Notes under the pieces: generated by a model
The model's database searches: none
The model's input: the letters and a program-made list of their open reading frames with translations, nothing else
What the model was told of the DNA's origin: nothing
Made by a program: the position numbers and the translations under genes
Shown: piece by piece, positions 1 through 9,044 of the stretch
How positions within the stretch are numbered: the first letter of the stretch is position 1
Layout: every line of letters starts with the position of its first letter
Origin: Gammaproteobacteria bacterium UBA5109
GTDB taxonomy: Bacteria > Pseudomonadota > Gammaproteobacteria > Pseudomonadales > Pseudohongiellaceae
Length of the DNA stretch: 64,000 bases
Direction: 5' to 3'
Assembly: GCA_002414385.1 (NCBI GenBank)
Contig: DHZH01000005.1
Span: 186,001-250,000, forward strand

Positions 1-18
1 TAGTCAAAGTCCCGACTA

Positions 19-92
19 GGCTGGATGGCAGAGTGGTTATGCAGCGGACTGCAACTCCGTGTACGCCGGTTCGATTCCGACTCCAGCCTCCA
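19..92 (+). tRNA. tRNA-Cys (GCA)
   Basis: The acceptor stem GGCTGGA/TCCAGCC, the GGTTCGATTCC T-arm and an encoded CCA end are visible. The anticodon loop in GGACTGCAACTCC carries GCA, so this reads Cys codons. It lies 137 bp upstream of tRNA-Leu in the same orientation, suggesting one tRNA operon. Confidence 0.95.
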
Positions 93-229
93 TTTCCTCG
101 GATACTTTCACTACTTACAATTTAAAATGAAATTCCGCTCCCGGAAGCCATCTTTGTTGGCTCAGGGTGTTTGAGTTACTTAGCAAAAATGAGTTTTCCG
201 TCCCCTGGGGGGATTGAGAAGGCTCCTAA

Positions 230-317
230 GCCCGGGTGGTGAAATTGGTAGACACAAGGGACTTAAAATCCCTCGATCATTGCGATCGTGCCGGTTCGAT
301 TCCGGCCCCGGGCACCA
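230..317 (+). tRNA. tRNA-Leu (TAA), integration target
   Basis: The acceptor stem GCCCGGG/CCCGGGC, a long variable arm typical of Leu tRNA, the T-arm GGTTCGATTCC and an encoded CCA are present. The anticodon loop CTTAAAA gives anticodon TAA. The 3' part from position 261 is repeated exactly at 10434-10492. The gene is therefore the insertion site of the following element, which regenerates an intact 3' end. Confidence 0.95.
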
Positions 318-319
318 TT
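261..319 (+). repeat. attL: tRNA-Leu 3'-end direct repeat
   Basis: This begins at ACTTAAAATCCCTCGATC in the anticodon arm and runs through the CCA into ATT. It is identical to 10434-10492 over 59 bp. The repeat covers the anticodon loop to the 3' end, the usual crossover target of tyrosine integrases. Confidence 0.92.
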
Positions 320-564
320 AAAATCAAATAGTTATAGAATATACTAATTTTATTTTTAGGATTAAATTTAACTAAAAACTACCAATATAGGCGCTATGTA
401 GACAAAATTCCCTCTACTTTCAGCCCTACAATCTTCTTTTTGCTAATTACTATGAGCATCAGACTTTAGATCAAGAAATGTCCGCAAACTATCCAAAGCA
501 GACATTTGGAAATTTATGTATTATTTACTTACTTATTAATATAAAAATCTAAAGGGTTAATGAA

Positions 565-1614
565 ATGGATTTTATAAAGTCCTTTTTTCTTCTGATTTTT
601 TTCTCGAATAATGTCATATCTGCAGAATTAACAGACTATGAAGCTGAAATTCGGGATATCCTCTCCGAAATAAAATTAGAACAGGGGTATCCAGGTATAA
701 GTTTAGCGATTTCATATAAAGGACAGGTAGTCTCAGAACAAATAGGTTACGCAAACCTTTCAGAACAAATACCTGTAGATAGCGAGACCATTTTTAGAGC
801 TTATAGCCTTACTAAGGGGCTAACTCAAATACTTGTGCAAATCTTAGTTTCCAATGGGGATTTAGATATAAACTCCCCAATTCGTAACTACATTTCAGAA
901 CTACCAGAAAATATTGGTGAAATAACGAGTCAGCAATTATTAACACATCACAGCGGAATTCGACATTATCGTTCTGATCAAGAATGGCTTACATTTAGTC
1001 AAAATCACTGTTCAACAGCACAAGAAGCTTTAAGTTTTTTCATAAATGAACCGCTTCTTTCTTTGCCAGGGACGCAAGAATATTATTCAACTTATGGTTA
1101 TATTCTTTTAAGTGCTGTTATAGAAGCTGCAACTAATAGATCATTTGAAGACTTAATCAAAGAATTCATAATCTCACCAGCTGAAGCACCTCAAATTGAG
1201 ATGGATAATCCTGGGTATAATATTACTCAAAACGTTTCAACATACTATGAGCCTACAGCAACACAATTCTTCGAAGCAGATAATGTAATAGATGGATATT
1301 TTGTAGCACCTAGTATTGATAATAGCTGCAAGTTTGGTGGCGGCTCTATAAATGCAACACCAACTGCTTTCACTCGTATCTACAATGACTACTTTTCAGG
1401 CAATTTAACGAATGAGACAAGCACTGAACTCACCTCTAGGCTTCCACGAAGGTTTTCTTTGAGTGGAGAAGGATTGGGAGGACGATCAACCCTTGTGGCT
1501 GTACCTTCAGAGAATCTGGTTGTTGTAATTACAGCAAATTCTAGAGGTGGAGATTTACAACCTTATGCAATTCAAATATCCGAACTACTCCTAGGTAATA
1601 AATATGAATTATAA
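565..1614 (+). CDS. Secreted serine hydrolase, class C beta-lactamase-like fold
   Basis: This 349-aa protein has a signal peptide (residues 1-20, cleavage near VISA) and a beta-lactamase/transpeptidase-like domain. The SxxK catalytic motif is S81-L-T-K84. The second motif reads Y174-S-T, where the family usually has YxN, followed by YGY. A GGRST segment near the C-terminus fits the third-motif region. Such proteins are periplasmic esterases, D-aminopeptidases or penicillin-binding-like hydrolases, and the substrate cannot be told. The start is supported by AAAGGG at 551-556. It is an AT-rich cargo gene of the tRNA-Leu element, first after attL. Family assignment is confident and function is not. 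Confidence 0.82.
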   Translation: MDFIKSFFLLIFFSNNVISAELTDYEAEIRDILSEIKLEQGYPGISLAISYKGQVVSEQIGYANLSEQIPVDSETIFRAYSLTKGLTQILVQILVSNGDLDINSPIRNYISELPENIGEITSQQLLTHHSGIRHYRSDQEWLTFSQNHCSTAQEALSFFINEPLLSLPGTQEYYSTYGYILLSAVIEAATNRSFEDLIKEFIISPAEAPQIEMDNPGYNITQNVSTYYEPTATQFFEADNVIDGYFVAPSIDNSCKFGGGSINATPTAFTRIYNDYFSGNLTNETSTELTSRLPRRFSLSGEGLGGRSTLVAVPSENLVVVITANSRGGDLQPYAIQISELLLGNKYEL

Positions 1615-1627
1615 GTAATTTAAGTAT

Positions 1628-1657
1628 GACTGCTTTTGGCCGATAGCGGATATATTA
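1628..1657. repeat. GCTTTTGGCCGATAGCGGA-type short repeat, copy 1
   Basis: An intergenic motif after the serine hydrolase resembles 2184-2213 over about 30 bp, sharing GCTT-TGGCCGA-AG-GGA. The two copies flank the small secreted gene at 1733. The role is unknown; each copy can fold weakly. Confidence 0.5.
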
Positions 1658-1732
1658 GGACAATTTCATTACGGAAAAATAGATTCTAGTAGCTTTGTTA
1701 GGTTGACCAGTTACTAAATTGAGGGTGAAAAC

Positions 1733-2125
1733 ATGGATAAAGTTTTAGTAATTTGCAAACTGGCACTATTAATTGTGATTATGGTACCCCCTTTTTCTAA
1801 TGCCCAGGATGATGGGTGCAGAAATAGTGGAATTTATATCTACCTAATTACTCCTGAAAATAATATATCTGCATCCCAGGATGTCTTGAATCAATTTTTT
1901 TTAAGTTCTGGATATTTACTTCAAGAAGATAAATTTCGATTTTCTGAGCGTAACTGTTTTGTATTAATTGAAGAATCCAATAAAGGATACCCTATATATC
2001 TAGATTCAGTTGATATCAGGGATAGGGAAGAAATAATGTCTAATATCGTCATGTCTCTGATGGAATACATAGAAAATGCATATCCGAATCCTCAAGATTA
2101 CCATCCAGTAGTAGCAAGCAATTAG
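1733..2125 (+). CDS. Small secreted hypothetical protein
   Basis: This 130-aa protein has a clear signal peptide (hydrophobic core at residues 6-20, cleavage near FSNA-Q25) and a mature part of about 105 aa with two cysteines that could form a disulfide. I do not recognise a family. GAGGGTGAAAAC lies just before the ATG and supplies a Shine-Dalgarno sequence. It is AT-rich like the rest of the island cargo and is bracketed by two copies of a short GGCCGA repeat. A function linked to the neighbouring hydrolase is possible but not shown. Confidence 0.65.
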   Translation: MDKVLVICKLALLIVIMVPPFSNAQDDGCRNSGIYIYLITPENNISASQDVLNQFFLSSGYLLQEDKFRFSERNCFVLIEESNKGYPIYLDSVDIRDREEIMSNIVMSLMEYIENAYPNPQDYHPVVASN

Positions 2126-2183
2126 CTGTATGTGGAATAGGTTTGTTTAAATAGTCTAATGAGTTTTTTGGTAAAACGTTATA

Positions 2184-2213
2184 TGTCCGCTTCTGGCCGA
2201 AAGGGGACATTAA
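2184..2213. repeat. GCTTCTGGCCGAAAGGGGA-type short repeat, copy 2
   Basis: TGTCC at the left and GGACA at the right form a short stem around CTTCTGGCCGAAAG. It matches copy 1 at 1628-1657 in the GGCCGA core. It sits between the small secreted gene and the large nuclease-like gene. Confidence 0.5.
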
Positions 2214-2309
2214 TATGGGCAATGCCAATAAGATAGCTAATTAGTGTTCTTTTCATAATTAACGAATTCTAGTTTAATCATTTGAAAGGATCACAGATGG
2301 AAAAGCTTT

Positions 2310-5300
2310 ATGAAAAAACATGGAAAGAAAAGGCCTGCAAATAAAAAAAGATTTCAGAAAAAAAAGGCCCGGAAAACCCCAAATAAAACTCAAACACACG
2401 ATAAAAGCAGCGAATTATCGGACGCCCACTTGGGAAAGTTATTTAGTATGCTCGGTGCAGAGATTGGAGACCCTGGCATTGGCCCTACATTAAAAAATGA
2501 AATAACGCAAAAATGCATTGAAAGTTTAGACGGACTTGAATCAGCTATTTTCTTCTCAGGGTTATTATTTTCACCTGAATTTAACTGTAATACACCTAGG
2601 CTAGAAGCTTTAATACACCTTATCTTAGCTGGCGGTAATGGTGAAGAATCCTTATCGGAAAAAAAGGCTAAGGAACTCTTCAACATATTAAATGATCATT
2701 TTTATGAAAGAAGTGAGGATCCAGCTGAAGATATCATGGTCGGATTGCTAACCGGAAATAATGAAAATTTCATGATTCTGGAAGGGATTTGGGAAGGGAG
2801 CACATTTCAAACTCAACGCTTTCTTGATGTTTTAGATAATATGCCTGTTCATGAATATCTAGATGAATTTAAAGGAGTCGTGTTTAACCTCTTAAAACTT
2901 TCTAATTTTGCAGTTAAGAAGGCTGGTCTGGGTAGGTACCAAAGCGGCGCAGAATATCCAATAAAAGAAATAAGCGATTATGTGTTAGAAATAAACAAAA
3001 TATCTAAACTAGCAAAATTTGACCTAAGTGAAATAGAAAACAACGGAATTTCAATCGAAAAGCTTGAAGCATTTATTTTTAATGATGAATTTAGTTTGCT
3101 CAATGAGGCATTTTTACATAGTTCGCCAATTAATGAACGCCCACTTTACAAAACTAATACGCATCTTTATTTGCTAATACCAACTGGGTTTAGTATAGCG
3201 TTACGGCATTACATTATTATGTTCACTCAATACTCTGGGATAGGTGATATATTTTATAAAAATTGGGTAGACATTAATTTAGAACACGCAAAAGATGTAA
3301 ATATCTTTGGTAAATTTAGAAGTCTTGAATTTAATCGGACTTCTGATTCAACTGGGAATGCACAGGCTGCTGATGTAATTATACAAATTCAAGGAAGTTA
3401 TTTTTCTCATCTATTATTCATTTTTGACAACTTCAAAAACTATGAAGAAACCAAATTCACTACCAGTTTATTTGATGATACTAAACATAGCAAAGTAATC
3501 AGTAACAGAATTAAAAGCGTACGAAAGAATGCTTCAAAAGAAGATGCTTTTCGAGGCGGTTATACTCTAATTGTAGTGTGCGGATGGGGTAGAGGAATTG
3601 GGTTAGAACTAGACAATTTGAGCACACCGGAATGGATCATTGAATATATAAGTTTTCATGATCTCGAGACCCTAAGCAAATTACCTGAAATGGAACCATA
3701 CAATTTTCAAAGGCTTTTAGAAAATAAATATTTAACAGAAAAGCAAGGAATTGAAATTAGCAATGTTAATGGGCTATTAAATCTATACTCTTGGGCATTG
3801 GGAAATAATTCAAACATTATTCCTCACAACCAATTACTAATTGATTCTGAGGAACATGAGCCTAAAAATGTAGTAATGAGCATTGCCCAGAACTCATTAT
3901 TTCTAGCTAGAAAAAATGTTTACCAAAACTTTGATGATCATTTAGCAAAAACCCCCGACAATTCTACAGTACAAGTCTGTAGAGTTAACACTAACCCCCA
4001 TTTTGTAGAGGACTATAATCTACCAATTTATGCTTCAATACCGCATATTAAAAAAGGTGAGCTTTTAGGGTTAATTGAAATTGGGCAAATAAAAGTCTGG
4101 TGCAGCCCTATTAACTATGAGCACATCGACCGAGGCTTAATTCATAGCCTATGGACGGCAATTAATAACTGGGTATACAGAGCTATTAATCATCTTGATC
4201 AAAACTTTACACAAAAGCAGATTACGTTGTACTGGAGATTGAATTACGAAAACGTAGAATTTCCACCTAAAATAGACACAATCCCTACATTTAATGAACT
4301 CTTGGAATCTGCAAATAATAGCTATAGTAAAGAAGGCAAGCCTTTACAGATTACTACAAATATATTCGGCTCATTTCTATCAGGATTACACCAAGAAGCG
4401 AATTGGGTAGAAAAAGCGCTTGTCAATTATTTTCTAATTGGACTTGTTGAACTAAACCTCATCCCAAATAAAACAAACAATTTAGCAACTTTAACTAAAA
4501 TCACAATTAATGATGATGCTCGAACGACACACCTCTTTGTTGGCCATAATTATATAGATTATTTTAAAGACCACTATCCAGATCCTATCTTCATAAATAG
4601 CTTTGATGATGCTGCTTCCAGGGTTGGTCTTGCTTGGACAGTACATAACCCAAATACTAGCTCGATTATTAATGGCAAAGAGGCATGTACATGCTTTTTT
4701 AGAAAGTTAATTGATCGATTAGCTACTAACGCTGAAGAATTATTGGCAAAAATCAACAAAGATAAACTATTAATAAAGCTGTTGTTAAACCATGATTCAA
4801 TTCAAAATGATTCTAATCAGTGGAGGAGAACGGCAAGGGCAATGCTATCTCTCCATAAAGATAAAAAAGATGTTTATACTGTGATTTCTAATGAAATGGG
4901 GAAAAGAAATTCTGGCTCAATTACATCTCGCCTAGTTTTAGAAATTGCTATTTGTGAAGCTAGTATTGAAGGGGGATATAATCCTACTGACTTAGATATA
5001 TCTAAGCTTCTTACAACTACACATTTAATGTTTATATTTGGAGGGTGGTCTGATGCCATACACTATGATGCTATTGAACCAACTTTACGGTTCTCCCATG
5101 GAGGAAATGTATTGGTAGATGCATCATTTCAGGAAAATATCGTTGATCCATTTGGAAAGAAGTTTCACGAAATATCTGCTAACTCTGATATAGAATCTTA
5201 TTCAAAGCTATTTCAAAATAAAAGTGTTAAGAAAGCAGATGAAGAAGACATTAATCCAGTTTTTGAAGAAGCTTGGAATACTGAATTTGGAATCCCTACT

Positions 5301-6197
5301 TCTGAAATATCATTATTTTTAGATATTTTGGAAAAGCATGGTATTGAAAGTAAATCACCTGTTTACAAGCTTAAAACTTCAGAATTCACTCAGCTACTTA
5401 TAAAAAATGGCATTCCCGATCATACAATAGAAAATATTCTAAAAGAGCTTTGTTTAGAAAATAGACCTAAATGGAAAGTGCCTCCTGAAAACTTTAAAAA
5501 CACAGATGTCTCGCCCTGGCGCTTTAAAAGGAGGCTATCTTCCTTATATAGACCAATACCAAAAGTTGATGACACCTTATACATATCGCCTAATTTAATA
5601 GCTGCGGGATTGAAGTATCGTTTAACTTCTTGTTATGAAGCCAGCTTTGATGAAAGCTTGTTCCAATCAAACGAACTTAGGCAGTGGATTGGCAGCAAAA
5701 GGGATAAAGTTGGACATGCTTTTAATTCTGAAGTTGCTGAAGAAATTCGCAAATTTGGTTGGTATGCGGAATCAGATATCAAAATTACAAAAGTATTTAA
5801 TAGTCGGCTAGATAAAAATTATGGCGACATTGACGTTTTAGCTTGGAACCCTGACATTAAAATTGCGCTAGCTATTGAATGTAAAAATATGGAATTTGCG
5901 AAGACCCCAAGTGAAATTGCTAGGCAACTTAATGAGTTTAAAGGCAAATTAAGAAGCAACAAAAAGCCAGATAGATTACTAAGACACAAGTACAGATACG
6001 ACCTTCTTAGCAAAAATATAGAACAGTTGGCATTATATCTAAAACTAGATGAACTAAATTGTATACTACCGGTACTAATCTTCAGTGAGGTTGTCCCAAT
6101 GTTCTATTCAGATCAAATTTTATTTGATGAGGTCAGCCTGGTTCAGTTTTCAAACATAGAAAATTACATAAATACTTTCACCACTAACACCATCTAG
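2310..6197 (+). CDS. 1295-aa protein with C-terminal PD-(D/E)xK nuclease-like domain
   Basis: The N-terminus (residues 1-30) is strongly basic (KKHGKKRPANKKRFQKKKAR). A long middle part has no family I recognise. The C-terminal region (about residues 1145-1230) has the restriction-endonuclease-like pattern: an upstream Glu in WYAESDIKIT, GDIDVLAW at about 1172-1179, and IECKN at about 1189-1193. This is the E...D...ExK signature of PD-(D/E)xK nucleases. No transmembrane segments or signal peptide are seen. As cargo of a tRNA-inserted island it is a candidate anti-phage or inter-element competition nuclease, by inference only. The start is uncertain: AAAGGA at 2285-2290 is placed for an ATG at 2297 in another frame, which opens a 15-codon ORF overlapping this start. 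That suggests translational coupling or a misplaced start. Confidence 0.75.
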   Translation: MKKHGKKRPANKKRFQKKKARKTPNKTQTHDKSSELSDAHLGKLFSMLGAEIGDPGIGPTLKNEITQKCIESLDGLESAIFFSGLLFSPEFNCNTPRLEALIHLILAGGNGEESLSEKKAKELFNILNDHFYERSEDPAEDIMVGLLTGNNENFMILEGIWEGSTFQTQRFLDVLDNMPVHEYLDEFKGVVFNLLKLSNFAVKKAGLGRYQSGAEYPIKEISDYVLEINKISKLAKFDLSEIENNGISIEKLEAFIFNDEFSLLNEAFLHSSPINERPLYKTNTHLYLLIPTGFSIALRHYIIMFTQYSGIGDIFYKNWVDINLEHAKDVNIFGKFRSLEFNRTSDSTGNAQAADVIIQIQGSYFSHLLFIFDNFKNYEETKFTTSLFDDTKHSKVISNRIKSVRKNASKEDAFRGGYTLIVVCGWGRGIGLELDNLSTPEWIIEYISFHDLETLSKLPEMEPYNFQRLLENKYLTEKQGIEISNVNGLLNLYSWALGNNSNIIPHNQLLIDSEEHEPKNVVMSIAQNSLFLARKNVYQNFDDHLAKTPDNSTVQVCRVNTNPHFVEDYNLPIYASIPHIKKGELLGLIEIGQIKVWCSPINYEHIDRGLIHSLWTAINNWVYRAINHLDQNFTQKQITLYWRLNYENVEFPPKIDTIPTFNELLESANNSYSKEGKPLQITTNIFGSFLSGLHQEANWVEKALVNYFLIGLVELNLIPNKTNNLATLTKITINDDARTTHLFVGHNYIDYFKDHYPDPIFINSFDDAASRVGLAWTVHNPNTSSIINGKEACTCFFRKLIDRLATNAEELLAKINKDKLLIKLLLNHDSIQNDSNQWRRTARAMLSLHKDKKDVYTVISNEMGKRNSGSITSRLVLEIAICEASIEGGYNPTDLDISKLLTTTHLMFIFGGWSDAIHYDAIEPTLRFSHGGNVLVDASFQENIVDPFGKKFHEISANSDIESYSKLFQNKSVKKADEEDINPVFEEAWNTEFGIPTSEISLFLDILEKHGIESKSPVYKLKTSEFTQLLIKNGIPDHTIENILKELCLENRPKWKVPPENFKNTDVSPWRFKRRLSSLYRPIPKVDDTLYISPNLIAAGLKYRLTSCYEASFDESLFQSNELRQWIGSKRDKVGHAFNSEVAEEIRKFGWYAESDIKITKVFNSRLDKNYGDIDVLAWNPDIKIALAIECKNMEFAKTPSEIARQLNEFKGKLRSNKKPDRLLRHKYRYDLLSKNIEQLALYLKLDELNCILPVLIFSEVVPMFYSDQILFDEVSLVQFSNIENYINTFTTNTI

Positions 6198-6202
6198 TAC
6201 AG

Positions 6203-7912
6203 TTATTGACAGAACTCCAAGGGGCGAAAAGTTTTTGACATAGGGGCCCTAAGCCGTATGGTCTCAGCGGGCACCCCCTCCCGGGCTGCGCCCGGTAGGT
6301 GCCGCTCCACTTCGTGTACCATACGTCTCCTCCCTATGGTCAATAACTTTTCTTTTACCTCTATAGTCCAGATATGGACTCTAGTCACATAATTAATGCC
6401 ACCATGTACTAACCCTTTGATAACTTCTCCAATAGGCTCCTGATATTTACCAGGCTCATCGGACCAGAGTTTTAATAGTTGAATAGGGGAAGAGTCGGCC
6501 TTAACCATGTGACCACCCATTACTCGCATGAATTCATACCAATTCGAGGTATCAGCAGCGATACAACACTGTTTAAGAAGGCCTTGGGGCAGATTCTTTG
6601 AAGTAAGACGACGAAGCTCACGCCAGATAGAGACTTTTGGGCCACCCATGAACTGGAATTGCCTTATACCCCATGTAGATGCCCAAGCCCTTACTCTAGA
6701 CGCTCCTTCATCTGCAATCTCGCCATTATCATCAAAATCGATCCCATGACCGTCAATGTTTTTTGAGATGTATTTAGCGACATATCCTGTCGCTGACCCT
6801 TTATTCCAGTCAATTTCTACTTCAGTAACGCGTTTTTCTTGGGCTCCTGGTTCTTCAGGTGTATCTGCAAGCGCATATTTCTGTAAAACTTCAAAAACTC
6901 GCCGGTAGTCACCTGGAGGCATAAATAACAATAAGTGCCAATGCGGAGTTCCGTCATGATGGGGCTCAACAACCCTGATCCCATAGGGGAATAGGCCATC
7001 TCGCCTAAATTGAGCGCGAATACGGTTCCATAAGGCACAAAGGTATTTATGGGCCTCTCTAGGGGTAGTATTGTCGTAGTTTGGGTTGGGTTTACCTGTT
7101 TTCCACAAGGATCTGTGCATCCTGGAAGGGCAGGTAATAGTAAATAGCCCTCCAATATGACCGTTCTCTTTGGCATAACGCTCAAAACCAGAAATTCTAA
7201 CCATTAATTCAGAACGCCTAATTCGAGGATTACTAATTGTTTTATCAACAATATCCTTTAACGTGAATTCCTGATTTAGTTCATTAACGGCCTTTAGCGC
7301 GTTTAATAACGCGTTATTTCGCGCGTTTTGCTCTAAAAAGCACTTAAATGATTCGTCTGAAACATAAATACTTTTAATTCGACTTACTAAATTAAGCTTT
7401 AACGCGGCTTTTTCTAAACCGCGCCTGTGCTTTTTTCGTAAATTACGCCTCCACCATATTTCGTCGCATAAACGATTTAAAATGCCTTTTTCATCCTTTT
7501 CGGGCACATTTAACCCGTTTTCTTTCGCAATTAGCTTTAATAACCGCAATCGCGATAATGAATAATCAAAATTAAAACGGAAATAACGGCATTTATAAGC
7601 AAGTTCTTTCGCCTTTTTACATAACGTTTCTTCATTAATTGCTAAATTAAATTGTATTTCCGAAAATGTTTTATCCCAGAAACGTAACATACGATTAGCC
7701 TTAAACCTTCCTTCTGTTTCGTATACCTCAATATACATTCGCGCTAATTCGAGTGAGTAACGTTTCGGGTATTTCTGAAATATTTCATAACGAAACGGCC
7801 TATCGTGAAAAAACGGATCTTCCCCGTATTTACCGCAAAACCAGGTTAATTTACTGGCTGGGCAATATAGAGGAGGGGTTTCGCTTAATTTATCAAAAAT
7901 AGTCGTTTTCAT
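6203..7912 (-). CDS. P2 gpA-like HUH replication endonuclease
   Basis: This 569-aa protein belongs to the phage replication protein A (P2 gpA) type of rolling-circle initiators. The HUH metal-binding motif is PHWHLLLF (about residues 320-328) after the conserved VEPHHDG. The catalytic tyrosine motif is GYVAKYISKNIDG (about 372-384), with two Tyr residues spaced as in gpA proteins. It is expected to nick one strand at the element's origin and remain covalently bound. It is shorter than P2 gpA (about 760 aa). Its start overlaps the stop of the upstream AlpA-like gene (TAATG, one shared base), so the two are translationally coupled. Its 3' end contains a large nested palindrome at 6235-6343. Confidence 0.9.
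   Translation of the reverse strand: MKTTIFDKLSETPPLYCPASKLTWFCGKYGEDPFFHDRPFRYEIFQKYPKRYSLELARMYIEVYETEGRFKANRMLRFWDKTFSEIQFNLAINEETLCKKAKELAYKCRYFRFNFDYSLSRLRLLKLIAKENGLNVPEKDEKGILNRLCDEIWWRRNLRKKHRRGLEKAALKLNLVSRIKSIYVSDESFKCFLEQNARNNALLNALKAVNELNQEFTLKDIVDKTISNPRIRRSELMVRISGFERYAKENGHIGGLFTITCPSRMHRSLWKTGKPNPNYDNTTPREAHKYLCALWNRIRAQFRRDGLFPYGIRVVEPHHDGTPHWHLLLFMPPGDYRRVFEVLQKYALADTPEEPGAQEKRVTEVEIDWNKGSATGYVAKYISKNIDGHGIDFDDNGEIADEGASRVRAWASTWGIRQFQFMGGPKVSIWRELRRLTSKNLPQGLLKQCCIAADTSNWYEFMRVMGGHMVKADSSPIQLLKLWSDEPGKYQEPIGEVIKGLVHGGINYVTRVHIWTIEVKEKLLTIGRRRMVHEVERHLPGAAREGVPAETIRLRAPMSKTFRPLEFCQ
6235..6343. repeat. Large nested palindrome inside the 3' end of rep
   Basis: Successive arm pairs fold about a common centre. 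TTGAC/GTCAA plus ATAGGG/CCCTAT are outermost (6235-6245 with 6332-6343, one bulge). CGTATGGT/ACCATACG (6255-6262 with 6318-6325) is next. GCGGGCACC/GGTGCCGC (6267-6275 with 6298-6305, one bulge) follows. CCGGGC-TGC-GCCCGG (6281-6295) is innermost. The structure is GC-rich in an AT-rich element, so it is a candidate replication origin or a structured RNA/terminator at the convergent gene ends. Confidence 0.7.
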
Positions 7913-8124
7913 TATTCACCTCCCAGGAATTTTGAGAGGCTGAATGTATTAGTCCGTACTTTTGACTCTATATACTCATCGAGATCTGAAAGACGGTATC
8001 TTATAGAACGAGTTCCTATCTTCACAAATGGGATTTTAGCGCCAGCCCAACGGTCTCTTTCTAAGAACGCAGCACTTACACCTAAATATTTAGCGGCTTG
8101 TTTAGTATCGAGTAGTTTTGTCAT
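7912..8124 (-). CDS. AlpA-like HTH excisionase/regulator
   Basis: This 70-aa protein has a winged-helix/MerR-like DNA-binding fold typical of AlpA and phage excisionases. DTKQAAKYLGVSAAFLERDR forms the helix-turn-helix (residues 6-25), followed by PFVKIGTRSIRYRLSDLDEYI. Known members activate or repress the integrase and help excision. It is the first gene of a two-gene unit with rep, overlapping it by one base. ATG at 8124 follows AGGAGC (8132-8137, read on the minus strand). Confidence 0.85.
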   Translation of the reverse strand: MTKLLDTKQAAKYLGVSAAFLERDRWAGAKIPFVKIGTRSIRYRLSDLDEYIESKVRTNTFSLSKFLGGE

Positions 8125-8209
8125 AGCAGTAGCTCCTTATTAAAAGAAGCTGACTGTATGTCATTGAGATTCAGCTATTAATGATTTGAATAACACTGAA
8201 TTGAGGTAT

Positions 8210-8234
8210 ACCTGAGATGATTCTTATCTCAGGT
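8210..8234. promoter_or_regulatory. Perfect 9-bp inverted repeat upstream of alpA-like gene
   Basis: ACCTGAGAT-GATTCTT-ATCTCAGGT lies between the end of the integrase operon (8238) and the AlpA-like gene start (8124). There is no clear T-tract on the minus strand, so an operator for the AlpA-like or another regulator is as likely as a terminator. Confidence 0.5.
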
Positions 8235-8237
8235 ACA

Positions 8238-9044
8238 TTATGGTTTATAGGGTGGCAATTTATCCTGTCCTGGTAAAGTCCCTTTTATATATTGCGCCAG
8301 CCACTTTTCAATTTGCTTTTCCAAGTCGTCAGTTGATGATAAATACTTCAATTCATCTGGCAACTCGTCATTGATAATCCTTGCTATCTTACGAATGCTT
8401 TTGCCATCCCTATTTAACTTATTGAATTTCTCTATGATTGCTAACTTTAATGGATGATAGTTTGAGAGTTTTGTTTTACTGATACTCTTAGCTCGTTTAT
8501 TTGGGTCAGATTGAATCTTTTCAAACAATCTTGCAAAACCCAATGCTTCTATCGCCTCTAACTTAAGGTCTACTTTATATCCTTGCTCATTATTTTCAGC
8601 GTTTTTATATTGCAACATTAGATCTTGATCATCACCAGGTTGATATTCGTAAACTGATTTTTTTGTCAGATAGACATAATCAGCAATTGAAGCCAGAGCC
8701 AGTACGGCAAATAATTGGGACCAAAGGTAAGGTTCACCATTTGGCCTACATTCTTGTTCCACATAGTCAGTGCATAAATAGTAATTAAAGGGAGGGGTAG
8801 TTGTTAGCCCGACTTCTTGATGTTTGGATGGCAACTCGTTTAACAGCTTTATGCCAGCGTGGGAGCTATACTTTTTTAACTTAAAGAGAATTTCCAGCCC
8901 AGCGTTAAGATCCTCTTCAGTGAAAGAATCATCAAGTAGTAATTTGGCATGCTGCACGACATAGCCAATATCCCATAACTGAGCTTCACTAAGCTCATCA
9001 TTTAGAGGGTTAAAATCAGAAAAGGCATCCAGATAGCGAATCAT
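8238..9044 (-). CDS. Hypothetical protein coupled to integrase
   Basis: This 268-aa protein belongs to no family I recognise. It is soluble, with a possible short hydrophobic stretch (LWSQLFAVLALASIADYVYL, about residues 105-124) and a charged helical C-terminal half rich in Lys and Asp. Its ATG overlaps the end of the integrase gene by 4 bp, so it is translated in the same unit and probably serves the element's integration, maintenance or immunity. That role is inferred only from position. Confidence 0.7.
   Translation of the reverse strand: MIRYLDAFSDFNPLNDELSEAQLWDIGYVVQHAKLLLDDSFTEEDLNAGLEILFKLKKYSSHAGIKLLNELPSKHQEVGLTTTPPFNYYLCTDYVEQECRPNGEPYLWSQLFAVLALASIADYVYLTKKSVYEYQPGDDQDLMLQYKNAENNEQGYKVDLKLEAIEALGFARLFEKIQSDPNKRAKSISKTKLSNYHPLKLAIIEKFNKLNRDGKSIRKIARIINDELPDELKYLSSTDDLEKQIEKWLAQYIKGTLPGQDKLPPYKP

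Noticed and set aside
1628..2213. Integron attC cassette
   Set aside because: The flanking repeats lack recognisable R and L half-site consensus ends; not an attC.
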